NCBI RefSeq assembly: GCF_002979775.1
Contig: NZ_PCPR01000015.1
Span: 49,026-113,025 of the forward strand
Direction of reading: 5' to 3'
Length of the DNA: 64,000 nucleotides
Source of the DNA: Arthrobacter sp. MYb23
GTDB taxonomy: Bacteria > Actinomycetota > Actinomycetes > Actinomycetales > Micrococcaceae
Both the position numbers and the translations under genes were made by a program. The notes under the pieces were generated by a model. That model ran no database searches. It was not told the DNA's origin and saw only the letters and a list, made by a program, of their open reading frames with translations. Of this stretch, positions 33,514 through 42,289 are shown one piece after another (position 1 is the first letter of the stretch; every line of letters starts with the position of its first letter).

Positions 33514-35559
33514 CTAGGCTGAACCTTCACCCTTACGCCGAAGGAGGAACGTGATGGCTCCCGCCGCAGCCAAGACCAGCGCCACGATCAGCCCGATGGT
33601 CCAACCGCTCATGCCTGCAGACGAAGCCGCCAGCGGGGTGGCTGCCTCTTGCGACTGCGAATCGACAGACGCCGAATCCTTATCAGCTGACGCGGCCGGC
33701 GGCACCGAAATGCTGGGCGCGGCCGACGGAGTGGCGGCAGGTGTTGAGGCCGTCTCGGTCGGCGTACCTGTTTCAGCAAGCTCGACGGCGGGAGCGTAGT
33801 CACGCGGCCAAGGAACCACCACCGGGGCTACTCCCGTTCCGGAGTGCTGTGAAACATCAACCTGGCCGGCTCCCGCCTGGCCGGGCTGTCCAGCAGCAGC
33901 GGCCGCGGCAGCTTCGGCTTGACGTGCGGCTTCGGCGGCTTTGGCAGCGTCGGCGGCTTTGGCAGCGTCGGCGGCCTTGCCTGCGTCGAGGATTGCCTGG
34001 TCTGTGAGCCTAGCCAGCTCCGCGACTGCAGCGTCGACCGCGGCGGCCTGCTTGGCATTTGCCGCGTCCTTATCGGCGGCGGTGAATTGCTCAGTTAACG
34101 CAAAAGCCTGAAGTTCCGCCCGCCCGCTGGCCATCGCTACGCCAGCCGCAGTCTGCAGTTCTGGAGAATCGAGCTTTATAAGGCGGTTGGCCAACACAGA
34201 GTTGTCCAAATACTCGGCGTCGGCGAGGCCGTACTCAAGGAAGTACCGGACGTCTGCGTGATTGGTCGACTTAACGGCGGTCTTGGCAGCCTTCTGTACA
34301 TGTTCTCCACCAGTGGCCATATGCTGAAAAGAACGTTGCCTGTCATTTATGAAAGCGGCGTCATCCAGATTGTCCGCGGCATCGTAGCCGGCGGTTACGA
34401 AGTTCTTGATCGCGGCATCGCCACCGAGCAACGCAGCCTCGGCTGCCTTCCGCACCTCGGGCGTACCTACCATGGAGAGATCCAAGGTGGCCTGACGGGC
34501 TTCACTAATTTGGGCGTCGAGATCAGCTCCCGGCGCCGTAAGCGTGGACAACAGGTCTGGAAGCTCGCTTGCGGCCGTCTTGAAGACAGCCTTAGCTGGC
34601 TCCAGAGACGCGAGGCGGGCGTTGTCCGCCGTCTGCTTGGGCCAAGCTTGCGAGAAACGATAGTTACGCTCCTCTAGCAAGCGCCTCAGGTCGGTTTTTT
34701 TGGGGCCATCAATGGCGTTTCGTGCATTGTCCAGGGCAGCTCTCGAGCGCTCGGCTACGGCCGCCGCGCCGAGAGGGTTTGCCGCGATATCTGCCTTCAC
34801 TGAGTGGAGCAAGTTGGTGACAGTGGTCAACTTTTCGTCCTGAGCTGCAGCAACAAATTGGCCGTAGCGCAGGAAAGTAGCGAGGACTTCCGGATCATAG
34901 GTGTCCAGAGCCGCCTGCGCTCCGCGAGTGACGCCGGCAATGGGTGAATTCGTCAGGTAAGTTACGGCCTCCCGATCCTGACCTTGAGCAGTCTTTCGCC
35001 AGCCTTCAAGAATGAACCTCTCGATGGCTTCTCCGCCCTGATCCAGGCTATTGGAAGCGGCCTTGCGGATGGGGCCGGTGTAATTGAGGAACCTCGTGGC
35101 AGTTATCCGCAGATCGAGATCCCAAGCCAGGGCCCAGCCCCTTGAGAGGAAACTGTCGATCACGCGCGGGTCGTTAGTGGCCAGTACCCTGACCGCGCTT
35201 TCCCTCACGTTTACGCTCCCCCGCGTCGTCAGCTCGGTGACAAGCTGCTTGCGGTCGGCCGCGAGTGTGACGTCCTGTCCGGCGTCGAGGAATGCTTGAA
35301 GCGCATCTGCGCCACCCACCAGCGCGGTCGCGGCGGCAGCGCGGGTTGCCGGGCCACCCGTCTTCCACAGCTCAACAACGCCGGCGGCGTCAGTAGCCCG
35401 CTCCACAAATGGGACAGGAGCCTGAGCGGCGTGCGGCACCTCAAAGGTGGGAATGTCGTAGGCCTGGGCTGGAGCAGCGAAGAGCAGAGAAGCCCCGGCT
35501 ACAACGGCAATAAGGGCAGCGGTAACACGGCGCCGGGTAGCGCGGAATGAAGAAAACAA
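33514..35559 (-). CDS. Secreted, membrane-anchored ALF-repeat protein
   Basis: A 681-residue protein if TTG 35559 (GGGGGA 3 bases upstream) is used; the frame is open to 35601. The signal peptide is RATRRRVTAALIAVVAGASLLFAAPAQA. The body has many short helical repeats such as VRKAAEAALLGGDAAIKNFVTAGYDAADNLD and VRESAVRVLATNDPRVIDSFLSRGWALA, the ALF (Ala-Leu-Phe) repeats seen in actinobacterial surface proteins. Next come an Ala/Lys/Asp-rich stretch (AADAAKAADAAKAAEAARQAEAA), a Pro/Thr/Ser-rich linker, and a C-terminal membrane helix with a basic tail (FLLRRKGEGSA). Probably a cell-surface protein; its partner is unknown. Monocistronic as far as can be seen. Confidence 0.82.
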   Translation of the reverse strand: MFSSFRATRRRVTAALIAVVAGASLLFAAPAQAYDIPTFEVPHAAQAPVPFVERATDAAGVVELWKTGGPATRAAAATALVGGADALQAFLDAGQDVTLAADRKQLVTELTTRGSVNVRESAVRVLATNDPRVIDSFLSRGWALAWDLDLRITATRFLNYTGPIRKAASNSLDQGGEAIERFILEGWRKTAQGQDREAVTYLTNSPIAGVTRGAQAALDTYDPEVLATFLRYGQFVAAAQDEKLTTVTNLLHSVKADIAANPLGAAAVAERSRAALDNARNAIDGPKKTDLRRLLEERNYRFSQAWPKQTADNARLASLEPAKAVFKTAASELPDLLSTLTAPGADLDAQISEARQATLDLSMVGTPEVRKAAEAALLGGDAAIKNFVTAGYDAADNLDDAAFINDRQRSFQHMATGGEHVQKAAKTAVKSTNHADVRYFLEYGLADAEYLDNSVLANRLIKLDSPELQTAAGVAMASGRAELQAFALTEQFTAADKDAANAKQAAAVDAAVAELARLTDQAILDAGKAADAAKAADAAKAAEAARQAEAAAAAAAGQPGQAGAGQVDVSQHSGTGVAPVVVPWPRDYAPAVELAETGTPTETASTPAATPSAAPSISVPPAASADKDSASVDSQSQEAATPLAASSAGMSGWTIGLIVALVLAAAGAITFLLRRKGEGSA

Positions 35560-35815
35560 GGGTCCCCCAAGTAACGGATGCGACGGCAGCACGGAGTTCA
35601 ATGGGGGCGACGCGGATGCGAGGGATGCCTGACCGGTGACGAGCTGTCCGCGGTCATCATATCCGACTCCGGACTATGACTTTTACCACTGCGAAAATCG
35701 TCGCGGCCGGACTGTCTGCGATCAAAGACACCAAACCCTCGTGAGTCCCATCACAAGGGCTTCAAAAGTGATCTGCTGGATAGCGATCCCCTCCCAAAGA
35801 CGAGAAGGTTTTACT

Positions 35816-37252
35816 ATGCAACAAACCAAGCTGGCCACGGAGAGCTCTGTCCTCCAGGCCGCGGGTACGGCGCTCAGCCGAGGCCTCAACGTCCGTCACA
35901 TTCGCTTCATGGCGCTCGGATCCGCAATCGGCACCGGCCTTTTCTACGGCTCCGCCTCCGCCATCCAGAAAGCTGGCCCTGCCGTCCTGCTGGCCTACAT
36001 CATCGGCGGCGCTGCCGTGTTCATGGTGATGCGTGCGCTCGGTGAGATGGCCGTCCGACACCCTGTGTCCGGATCCTTCGGCCAGTACGCATCCAAGTAC
36101 CTGGGACCGTTCGCGGGCTTCGTGACCGGGTGGACTTACGTGTTCGAGATGGCGATCGTGGCCATCGCCGACGTCACGGCCTTCAGTATCTATATGGGCT
36201 TCTGGTTCCCGCAGGTGGACCGGTGGATTTGGGTACTTGCGATCATCCTGTTCCTTGGCGCCATGAACCTGCTCAGCGTGAAGGTGTTCGGGGAGCTTGA
36301 GTTCTGGTTCTCGCTCATCAAGGTGGTGGCGATCATCGCCATGATCGTCGGCGGTGCGGCGATCGTCATCTTTGGTTTCCAAACGGGCGACGGTGGTGGT
36401 GTGGCTCCGGGGCTCGGGAACCTCGTCAACCATGGCGGCTTCTTCCCGAACGGTTTCGAGGGGCTCCTGGCCGCGTTTGCCGTGGTGATGTTCGCCTTTG
36501 GCGGGATCGAAACGATCGGTATCACAGCGGGTGAGGCCACAAACCCGAAGAAGGTCATCCCTCAAGCGGTTAACACTGTGCCGGTCCGCGTCTTGCTCTT
36601 CTACGTACTGACTCTGGGCGTGCTGATGAGCATCTTCCCCTGGAACGAGATCGGCAGCAGCGGCAGTCCGTTTGTGCAGATCTTCGATGGCCTGGGGATC
36701 CCTGCCGCACCGCACATCCTCAACGCCGTGGTCATCACGGCTGCGCTTTCTGCGATCAACAGCGACATCTTCGGGGCCGGACGCATCCTCTTCGGGCTGG
36801 CCCAGCAGGGACACGCACCCAAGAGCTTTAGCAAGATCTCCCGCCACGGCGTTCCGTGGATGACCGTGGTGATGATGGGCGGCATCCTGCTGGTGGGCGT
36901 GGTGTTGAACGCGGTCATTCCGGAGGACGTGTTCGTGCTCATCGCATCCATCGCCACCTTTGCCACCGTGTGGGTCTGGGTGATGATCCTTGCTTCGCAC
37001 GTTGCCATGAAGCGGGAGATCAAGCGCAAAGGTCTGCCGGCGTCGGAATTCGGTTCGCCGCTGTGGCCCGCGGCATCGATCCTGACCATGGCATTCATGG
37101 CCATGGTGATCGTGATCCTGGGCGTTTTCGAGGACACTCGCATTGCTTTGTACGTTGGTGGCACCTGGCTGGTGCTGCTGTTCGTGGCCTACAAGCTGTG
37201 GGTCCGCGGCGGCGGCCTGCGCCGCGCAGAACTGGTGGACGAGACGGCGTAG
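35816..37252 (+). CDS. APC-family amino acid permease (AAT type)
   Basis: A 478-residue, 12-helix amino acid:proton symporter. The N-terminal block is [43 protein letters not shown], and the second block is [36 protein letters not shown]. It resembles the AAT subfamily that carries proline (ProY) or D-Ala/D-Ser/Gly (CycA). The substrate cannot be fixed from sequence, but the nearby D-amino acid island makes a CycA-like role worth testing. I chose ATG 35816 because GAGAAGG lies 7 bases upstream. A family I palindrome follows 12 bases after the stop and may terminate the transcript. Confidence 0.9.
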   Translation: MQQTKLATESSVLQAAGTALSRGLNVRHIRFMALGSAIGTGLFYGSASAIQKAGPAVLLAYIIGGAAVFMVMRALGEMAVRHPVSGSFGQYASKYLGPFAGFVTGWTYVFEMAIVAIADVTAFSIYMGFWFPQVDRWIWVLAIILFLGAMNLLSVKVFGELEFWFSLIKVVAIIAMIVGGAAIVIFGFQTGDGGGVAPGLGNLVNHGGFFPNGFEGLLAAFAVVMFAFGGIETIGITAGEATNPKKVIPQAVNTVPVRVLLFYVLTLGVLMSIFPWNEIGSSGSPFVQIFDGLGIPAAPHILNAVVITAALSAINSDIFGAGRILFGLAQQGHAPKSFSKISRHGVPWMTVVMMGGILLVGVVLNAVIPEDVFVLIASIATFATVWVWVMILASHVAMKREIKRKGLPASEFGSPLWPAASILTMAFMAMVIVILGVFEDTRIALYVGGTWLVLLFVAYKLWVRGGGLRRAELVDETA

Positions 37253-37264
37253 TTCTCCGCTCCA

Positions 37265-37318
37265 AGATGGCAGTTAATGACAAATGTTCGCGCTGAACAT
37301 TGTCATTAACTGCCATCT
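37265..37318. repeat. Extragenic palindrome, family I, copy 2
   Basis: Almost perfect inverted repeat. The left arm is AGATGGCAGTTAATGACAAATGTTC, and the right arm reads AGATGGCAGTTAATGACAATGTTC on the other strand, with tip GCGCT. It lies between two convergent genes, the permease and the qorB-like gene. Confidence 0.85.
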
Positions 37319-37328
37319 GAAGGGTGGC

Positions 37329-38192
37329 CTAGAGCGAGGCGGCTGCTGAACGCACGGCCTCGGACAGCGGAGTCGACGGGCGGCCGATCAGCTTCTGGAG
37401 GTCACCGCTAGTGACAAGCAGATCCCCGCGCGCAATTCCAAGATCAGAGTCTGCAAGGATTTCGGCGAAGGCGTCCGGCACGCCTGCGCCCACCAGGATC
37501 TGCTGGTATTCGTTGGCGGGAAGATCGTTGTAGGCAATCTCGCGGCCGGCGGCGGAGGAAATCTCAGAGGCCAGTTGGTCCAAGGTGAAGGCGTGGTCTC
37601 CGCCCAGTTCGTAGACCTTGCCAGCCTGGTGATCCGCCACCAGGACAGCGGCCGCAGCCTGCGCGTAATCAGCACGCGTGGCGCCGCTGACCTTGCCGTC
37701 TCCCGCACTTCCTGCGATGGCACCCTGTGCCAGGGTTCCCTGCAGCTGCTCGGTGTAGTTCTCCAAGTACCAGCTGTTGCGCAGCAGGACGAACGGAACA
37801 CCGGACTCCTTGAGGAGCTCCTCCGTTGCCTGGTGCTCGGCGGCCAGTTTCATGCCCGTGGTGTCCGCGTTGGCAATGCTGGTGTAGGCCAGCAGTTCCA
37901 CGCCCTCCGCCTTGGCGGCCTCAATGACCGTGCGGTGCTGCTCAACCCTCTGGCCCACTGCGCTGCTGGAGATCAGCAGAACCTTGGTGGCCCCCTTCAG
38001 AGCCTCGGCAACGGATGCCGGGTTTTCGTAGTCCATCTCCTGGACCGTGACGCCACGTTCGGCGAAGTCAGCCAGCTTCTCCACCGAACGGCCGGTGGCC
38101 ACAATGTCCGCCGCGGGGACGTTGCGCTCCAGAAGGGCCTCTACAACGTGGCGGCCAAGCTGTCCGGTTGCTCCAGCGATAACGATGCTCAT
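37329..38192 (-). CDS. NAD(P)H:quinone oxidoreductase, QorB/NmrA-like SDR
   Basis: A 287-residue atypical short-chain dehydrogenase. The NAD(P)-binding N-terminus is IVIAGATGQLGRHVVEALLERNV, with the arginine in VATGRSVEKL suggesting NADPH. NmrA/QorB blocks are YTSIANADTTGMKLAAEHQATEELLKESGVPFVLLRNSWYLENYTEQL and the C-terminal YNDLPANEYQQILVGAGVPDAFAEILADSDLGIARGDL. QorB-type enzymes (E. coli YtfG) reduce quinones. It is divergent from an HxlR-family gene, the same arrangement as ytfG/ytfH and corynebacterial qorR, which implies regulation by quinone or oxidative stress. Confidence 0.88.
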   Translation of the reverse strand: MSIVIAGATGQLGRHVVEALLERNVPAADIVATGRSVEKLADFAERGVTVQEMDYENPASVAEALKGATKVLLISSSAVGQRVEQHRTVIEAAKAEGVELLAYTSIANADTTGMKLAAEHQATEELLKESGVPFVLLRNSWYLENYTEQLQGTLAQGAIAGSAGDGKVSGATRADYAQAAAAVLVADHQAGKVYELGGDHAFTLDQLASEISSAAGREIAYNDLPANEYQQILVGAGVPDAFAEILADSDLGIARGDLLVTSGDLQKLIGRPSTPLSEAVRSAAASL

Positions 38193-38268
38193 GGGTGGTT
38201 CCTTTCAACGGAAGTTTGCTCTGTCATGGTGGACAACGAGCCCCACTTCGGGAAACTTCCCAAAAGTT

Positions 38269-38293
38269 AGTACGCACTTTGAGGTAAGGTACT
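38269..38293. promoter_or_regulatory. Candidate HxlR operator in the qorB divergent promoter
   Basis: Inverted arms AGTAC and GTACT separated by 15 bases. The site overlaps a TAAGGT -10 hexamer at 38285-38290 and a leaderless start of the regulator at 38297. The position fits autorepression. Confidence 0.45.
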
Positions 38294-38296
38294 GAC

Positions 38297-38674
38297 ATGA
38301 AAGTAAGTGACCTCCCGGCGCCGCTCCCCGCAACCATTGCCGACGGCGTGTTCCCGGCTGGTTGCCCCAGCCGGACGGTGCTGGACCACATCACCAGCAA
38401 ATGGGGCGTGCTGATCCTGCTGTCACTCTCCGAAGGCGATCAGCGCTGGAGCGAATTGCGCCGCCGGGCCGAGGGCATCAGCGAGAAAATGCTCGCCCAA
38501 ACCCTCAAGACACTCGAGCGGGACGGGCTGGTCCGACGTGACGCACAGCCCGTCATCCCGCCCCGCGTGGATTACAGCCTCACCGAACGCGGCCGCGAGC
38601 TCAGCACGCTGCTCATTCCCTTGGTGACATGGGCCTTCGACAACGCAGACGCCATCATCGGCGGCCAGAACTAA
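38297..38674 (+). CDS. HxlR-family (QorR/YtfH-type) transcriptional regulator
   Basis: A 125-residue winged-helix regulator of the DUF24/HxlR family. The N-terminal cysteine in PAGCPSRTVLDHITSKWGVLILLSL (Cys23) matches the redox cysteine of QorR/HypR-type regulators. The DNA-binding part is RWSELRRRAEGISEKMLAQTLKTLERDGLVRR. Cys-based oxidation by quinones or disulfide stress is the known mode for this group. The mRNA is probably leaderless: TAAGGT lies 6 bases before the ATG. Divergent from qorB, so that gene is the likely target. Confidence 0.9.
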   Translation: MKVSDLPAPLPATIADGVFPAGCPSRTVLDHITSKWGVLILLSLSEGDQRWSELRRRAEGISEKMLAQTLKTLERDGLVRRDAQPVIPPRVDYSLTERGRELSTLLIPLVTWAFDNADAIIGGQN

Positions 38675-38686
38675 CCCAGCGGCGCC

Positions 38687-39436
38687 TTACCTGGCCGACC
38701 AACCGCCGTCCATGGTGTAACTCGCGCCGGTGACCATCCCGGCGTCGTCGGAGGCCATCCAGACAGCCAACGACGCCACTTCCGCAGGCTCCACCAAACG
38801 TTTGACCGCGGACTCTGTGAGCATCACTTTGGCCAGGACCTCGGCCTCGGGAATGCCGTGGAGCCGGGCCTGATCGGCGATCTGGCGTTCCACCAACGGA
38901 GTCCGGACGTAGCCCGGGTTGATGCAGTTGGACGTGACCCCGCGTTCGCCACCTTCCAAGGCGGTGACCTTGCTGAGCCCCTCCAGGCCGTGCTTGGCGG
39001 AGACATACGCGCTCTTGTAGGCGGACGCCCGCAGCCCGTGGACCGACGAGATGTTGATGATCCGGCCGAACCCGTTGGCGTACATGTGCGGGAGCGCAGC
39101 CCTGATGAGGAGGAAAGGGGCCTCCAGCATCAGAGCCAGGATCCGCCGGAACTCCGCGGGTTCGAACTCCTCGATCGGCGCAACTTTTTGGATGCCGGCG
39201 TTGTTGACCAGGATGTCGCAGTCCAAGCTCAGGGCTGCCAAGGCGTCCACATCCAGCAGATCCACTGTCCAGGCCGTGCCGCCCAGCTCGTCGGCGAGCG
39301 CCGCAGCTCCGGAGGCATCGACGTCGGCCACTACTACTTTCGCCCCGCGGGCGGCGAGCGCCCGGGCGCAGGCCGCCCCGATTCCGCTCGCACCGCCGGT
39401 CACCAGTGCTTTGCGTCCGTTCAAAGAGTTGTCCAT
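38687..39436 (-). CDS. bdhA: 3-Hydroxybutyrate dehydrogenase-like SDR
   Basis: A 249-residue classical short-chain dehydrogenase. It has the NAD-binding GGASGIGAACARAL with Asp at the end of strand 2 (VVVADVDAS), NNAG (residues 78-81), catalytic Ser130/131, Tyr144 and Lys148 in YKSAYVSAKHGLEGLSK, and the 3-hydroxybutyrate dehydrogenase-like stretch CINPGYVRTPLVERQIADQARLHGIPEAEVLAKVML. It would oxidise D-3-hydroxybutyrate to acetoacetate with NAD. I chose ATG 39436, with GAAAGG upstream and only 4 bases after the MFS stop, so the two form an operon: transporter plus first catabolic enzyme. Confidence 0.88.
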   Translation of the reverse strand: MDNSLNGRKALVTGGASGIGAACARALAARGAKVVVADVDASGAAALADELGGTAWTVDLLDVDALAALSLDCDILVNNAGIQKVAPIEEFEPAEFRRILALMLEAPFLLIRAALPHMYANGFGRIINISSVHGLRASAYKSAYVSAKHGLEGLSKVTALEGGERGVTSNCINPGYVRTPLVERQIADQARLHGIPEAEVLAKVMLTESAVKRLVEPAEVASLAVWMASDDAGMVTGASYTMDGGWSAR

Positions 39437-39440
39437 GGGG

Positions 39441-40838
39441 CTAGCCTTTCGAAACAGTGCCGGCAGAGGAACCAACCAGTCCGTGCCGGATCGCGTCGGC
39501 CTCGTCCACCTCTTGGAGCGCGATGCCCTTGGTTTCCTTCAGCGAAACAACTGCGACGACGGTAATCGCGCAGGCGACCACGAGGTAGATCGCGGTGGGA
39601 ACCCAGGATCCGGTGTCCTTGAGCCACTGGGTTGCCAGCAGCGGCGCGAGCGAGCCGGCGAAGATCGACGTGACCTGGGATCCTAGCGAGACACCGGAGT
39701 AGCGCATGCGGGTGGGGAAAAGCTCGGACATGATGGCCGGTTGTCCGGCGTACATGAACGCGTGCAGGCAGAGGCCGATGGTCACGGCGAGCACGATCAC
39801 CACGGCGTTCCTGGTGTCGAACATGGGGAAGGCGAAGAAGGGCCACGTTGCGCCGGTGATCGCGCCCACCAGGTACACGGGTTTGCGTCCCCACGAGTCC
39901 ACCAGGCGTCCCACCTGCGGGATGACCAGGAAGTGGATGACGTGGGCGATCAGGAGTGCCATCAGGAGCGAGGAGGTGTCGTACTTGTGGACGCTCTTGA
40001 GGTAGACGATCGCGAAGCTCACCACCAGGTAGTACATGATGTTCTCTGCGAAGCGGAGGCCCATGGCTTGGAGGATGCCCTTGGGGTACTTGCGGATGAC
40101 CTCGCCAACTCCGTAGCTGATGGCTTTGGATTCCTCCACCTGTGCCTTGGCTTCGAGGAAGATGGGGGCTTCGGTGACGTGGGTGCGGATGTAGTAGCCG
40201 ACGAATACGATCACTGCGGACAGCCAGAACGCGACGCGCCAGCCCCAACCGAGGAACGCTTCGCTGCTCAGCGTAGTGGACATGACGAACAGGACCAGCG
40301 TGGCCAAGAGGTTGCCCACCGGCACTGCCGCCTGCGGCCAGGAGGACCAGAATCCCCGGGACTTGTTGGGGCTGTGCTCAGCCACGAGCAGCACGGCTCC
40401 GCCCCATTCGCCGCCGAGGGCGAAGCCTTGGATGAAGCGGAGGGCCACCAGCATGGCAGGTGCCCAGTAGCCGATGTCCATGAAGCCTGGGAGGCAGCCC
40501 ATCAGGAAGGTGGAGACGCCCACGATCACGATGGTCAGCTGCAGCGTGGGCTTGCGGCCCAGTTTGTCGCCGATCTGGCCGAAGACGATTCCGCCCAGTG
40601 GCCGGGCAACGAACCCAACGGCGTAGGTAATGAAGGCCTGGATGATGCCGTCCAGTTCGTTGCCGGTGCTTGGGAAGAAGTACTTGCCGAAAACCAGCGT
40701 GGCGGCGGTGGCGTAGAGGAAGAACTCGTACCACTCCACCACCGTGCCCACCATTGAGGCCGCTACGATTTTCTTCAGGCCGGAGCCTTTGCCGGCGTCT
40801 TTCCCGGCTCTTGATGCGGAGCGCTGCTCTACGCTCAT
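39441..40838 (-). CDS. MFS metabolite:proton symporter (MHS family)
   Basis: A 465-residue 12-helix transporter of the MHS group, which carries organic acids such as shikimate, alpha-ketoglutarate or proline betaine. Family signatures are IVAASMVGTVVEWYEFFLYATAATLVFGKYFFP, PLGGIVFGQIGDKLGRKPTL, RFIQGFALGGEWGGAVLL and ELFPTRMRYSGVSLG. I chose ATG 40838 because GGAG lies 6 bases upstream; an ATG two codons earlier overlaps that site. Co-transcribed with the 3-hydroxybutyrate dehydrogenase gene, so 3-hydroxybutyrate or a related acid is the likely cargo (inference). Divergent from a LysR-type regulator. Confidence 0.9.
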   Translation of the reverse strand: MSVEQRSASRAGKDAGKGSGLKKIVAASMVGTVVEWYEFFLYATAATLVFGKYFFPSTGNELDGIIQAFITYAVGFVARPLGGIVFGQIGDKLGRKPTLQLTIVIVGVSTFLMGCLPGFMDIGYWAPAMLVALRFIQGFALGGEWGGAVLLVAEHSPNKSRGFWSSWPQAAVPVGNLLATLVLFVMSTTLSSEAFLGWGWRVAFWLSAVIVFVGYYIRTHVTEAPIFLEAKAQVEESKAISYGVGEVIRKYPKGILQAMGLRFAENIMYYLVVSFAIVYLKSVHKYDTSSLLMALLIAHVIHFLVIPQVGRLVDSWGRKPVYLVGAITGATWPFFAFPMFDTRNAVVIVLAVTIGLCLHAFMYAGQPAIMSELFPTRMRYSGVSLGSQVTSIFAGSLAPLLATQWLKDTGSWVPTAIYLVVACAITVVAVVSLKETKGIALQEVDEADAIRHGLVGSSAGTVSKG

Positions 40839-40975
40839 ATCCATCTCCTCAGTGTCCTCTTTGACCCTTGTGAACGTGATGTGATCCACAACACGAAATG
40901 CTCCACTGAGTATTGCCGCAGATTCGACGCGCCTCAATGACCAAAGCGGCACTGAGTATGTGCAAAATTGCAGAT

Positions 40976-41872
40976 ATGAAACCGAACCCTGACGACCTCC
41001 TCATCTTGCTCGCCGTGTCCCGTTCAGGAAAATTTACGACGGCGGCGCAAGCCTTGGGACTGAACCACACCACCGTTTCGCGCAGGATAGCGGCGCTGGA
41101 AAAGGCGCTGGGCGGCAGGATCCTCGCGCGAGCCGCTGGTGGCTGGGAGGTGACGGAGTTGGGCGCCGAAGCCGTGCAGGTCGCAGAGCGGATCGAGGCG
41201 GCGGTGGGTGCGCTGGGGCCAAGCGACCGTGCGCCAGACCCGATTACCGGCGTCGTACGCATGACCGCCACCGACGGTTTCAGCGCGTACATCGCGGCAC
41301 CGGCCGTGGCGCGGCTGCGGCGCGAACACCCCGGCCTCAGCGTCGAGATCGTGACAGTGACCCGTCGCGCCTTGCAACAGCGCTCCGGTTTGGACATCGA
41401 GGTGGTGGTGGGGACGCCGCAGGTGCATCGGGCAGAGGCGATCCGGCTTGGCGAGTACCGGCTGGGGATGTATGCCTCGCGCGCTTACCTCGCAGACAAC
41501 GGCACCCCTTCCAGCATTGAGGAGCTCACGCAGCATCAACTGGTCTATTTTGTGGATTCCATGCTGCAAGTGGATGACCTGGATGCTCCCCGCAGGCTGG
41601 TTCCCACCATGCGCGACGGGCTGAGTTCAACCAACGTGTTCGTGCATGTCGAAGCAACACGGGCCGGGGCCGGGATTGGGTTTCTGCCGTGCTTTATGGC
41701 CGACCGTCACGCGGATTTGGTGCGCCTCCTGCCGGCCGACTTCGCCGAGCTCCTCCCCTACTGGATGGTCCTCCGCCCGGACTCCATGCGCCGCCCCGCG
41801 GTAGCCGCCGTCGTGCAGGGCCTGCGGGAGGAAACGGAGCGGAGGCGGGAGGAGCTGCTGGGTGTGGGCTGA
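40976..41872 (+). CDS. LysR-family transcriptional regulator
   Basis: A 298-residue LysR-type regulator. The N-terminal helix-turn-helix is DDLLILLAVSRSGKFTTAAQALGLNHTTVSRRIAALEKALGGRILARAAGGWEVTELG. The effector-binding domain follows from about residue 90 (GVVRMTATDGFSAYIAAPAVARLRREHPGLSVEIVT). The start is uncertain: ATG 40976 gives the normal N-terminus, and the frame is open to 40913 without a ribosome site. Divergent from the MFS-dehydrogenase operon, with a 137-base shared promoter region, so control of that operon by a hydroxy acid is likely. Confidence 0.88.
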   Translation: MKPNPDDLLILLAVSRSGKFTTAAQALGLNHTTVSRRIAALEKALGGRILARAAGGWEVTELGAEAVQVAERIEAAVGALGPSDRAPDPITGVVRMTATDGFSAYIAAPAVARLRREHPGLSVEIVTVTRRALQQRSGLDIEVVVGTPQVHRAEAIRLGEYRLGMYASRAYLADNGTPSSIEELTQHQLVYFVDSMLQVDDLDAPRRLVPTMRDGLSSTNVFVHVEATRAGAGIGFLPCFMADRHADLVRLLPADFAELLPYWMVLRPDSMRRPAVAAVVQGLREETERRREELLGVG

Positions 41873-41886
41873 CGTGGTCCTCCCGC

Positions 41887-42177
41887 CTAAACGATCGTCC
41901 GGACCTTCAAAAGCTCCGTCCGGGCCACTACTTCGCGATGCACACCGGCCAATGCCAGACGCTCCGGATCTCCCATATACGCCTGCAAAGCGGCGTCATC
42001 CGGCATGTGAATTACCTGGACTTCCAACGGGCCATCGCCGTCGCTGAGGCTCCGGACGCGGCTGACCACCTTGCCGCCGTGCTTCGGAACGAGGGCAAGC
42101 ACGATGTCCTCGTATTCGGACAACCTCTCTTCATTGCCATCTGACGCCCACAGCAGCACGCATAGTTCAAGAGCCAT
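41887..42177 (-). CDS. Small alpha/beta (dimeric ferredoxin-like) protein, unknown function
   Basis: A 96-residue protein from ATG 42177 (frame open to 42234). The pattern MALELCVLLWASDGNEERLSEYEDIVLALVPKHGGKVVSRVRS, then PLEVQVIHMPDDAALQAYMGDPERLAL, resembles DUF1330/ABM-like dimeric alpha-beta barrels, in which such a 95-residue unit forms a half-barrel. No catalytic residue is evident. It is convergent with the LysR gene, 14 bases apart. A family I palindrome sits just upstream, and the ribosome site is weak. Confidence 0.6.
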   Translation of the reverse strand: MALELCVLLWASDGNEERLSEYEDIVLALVPKHGGKVVSRVRSLSDGDGPLEVQVIHMPDDAALQAYMGDPERLALAGVHREVVARTELLKVRTIV

Positions 42178-42212
42178 GCGAAGCAGACTATCGGATGCGC
42201 AATTTTCAGGCG

Positions 42213-42271
42213 CCGAGATGGCAGTTGATGACAATGTTTTCGGGAAACACCGTCATTAACTGCCACCTCGG
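42213..42271. repeat. Extragenic palindrome, family I, copy 3
   Basis: Inverted repeat with left arm CCGAGATGGCAGTTGATGAC then AATGTTTT, tip CGGG, and right arm AAACACCGTCATTAACTGCC then ACCTCGG. Same core as copies at 3604-3667 and 37265-37318. It lies just after the 3' end of the siderophore ATPase gene. Confidence 0.8.
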
Positions 42272-42289
42272 CGGAGGGCTGGGAGGGAA

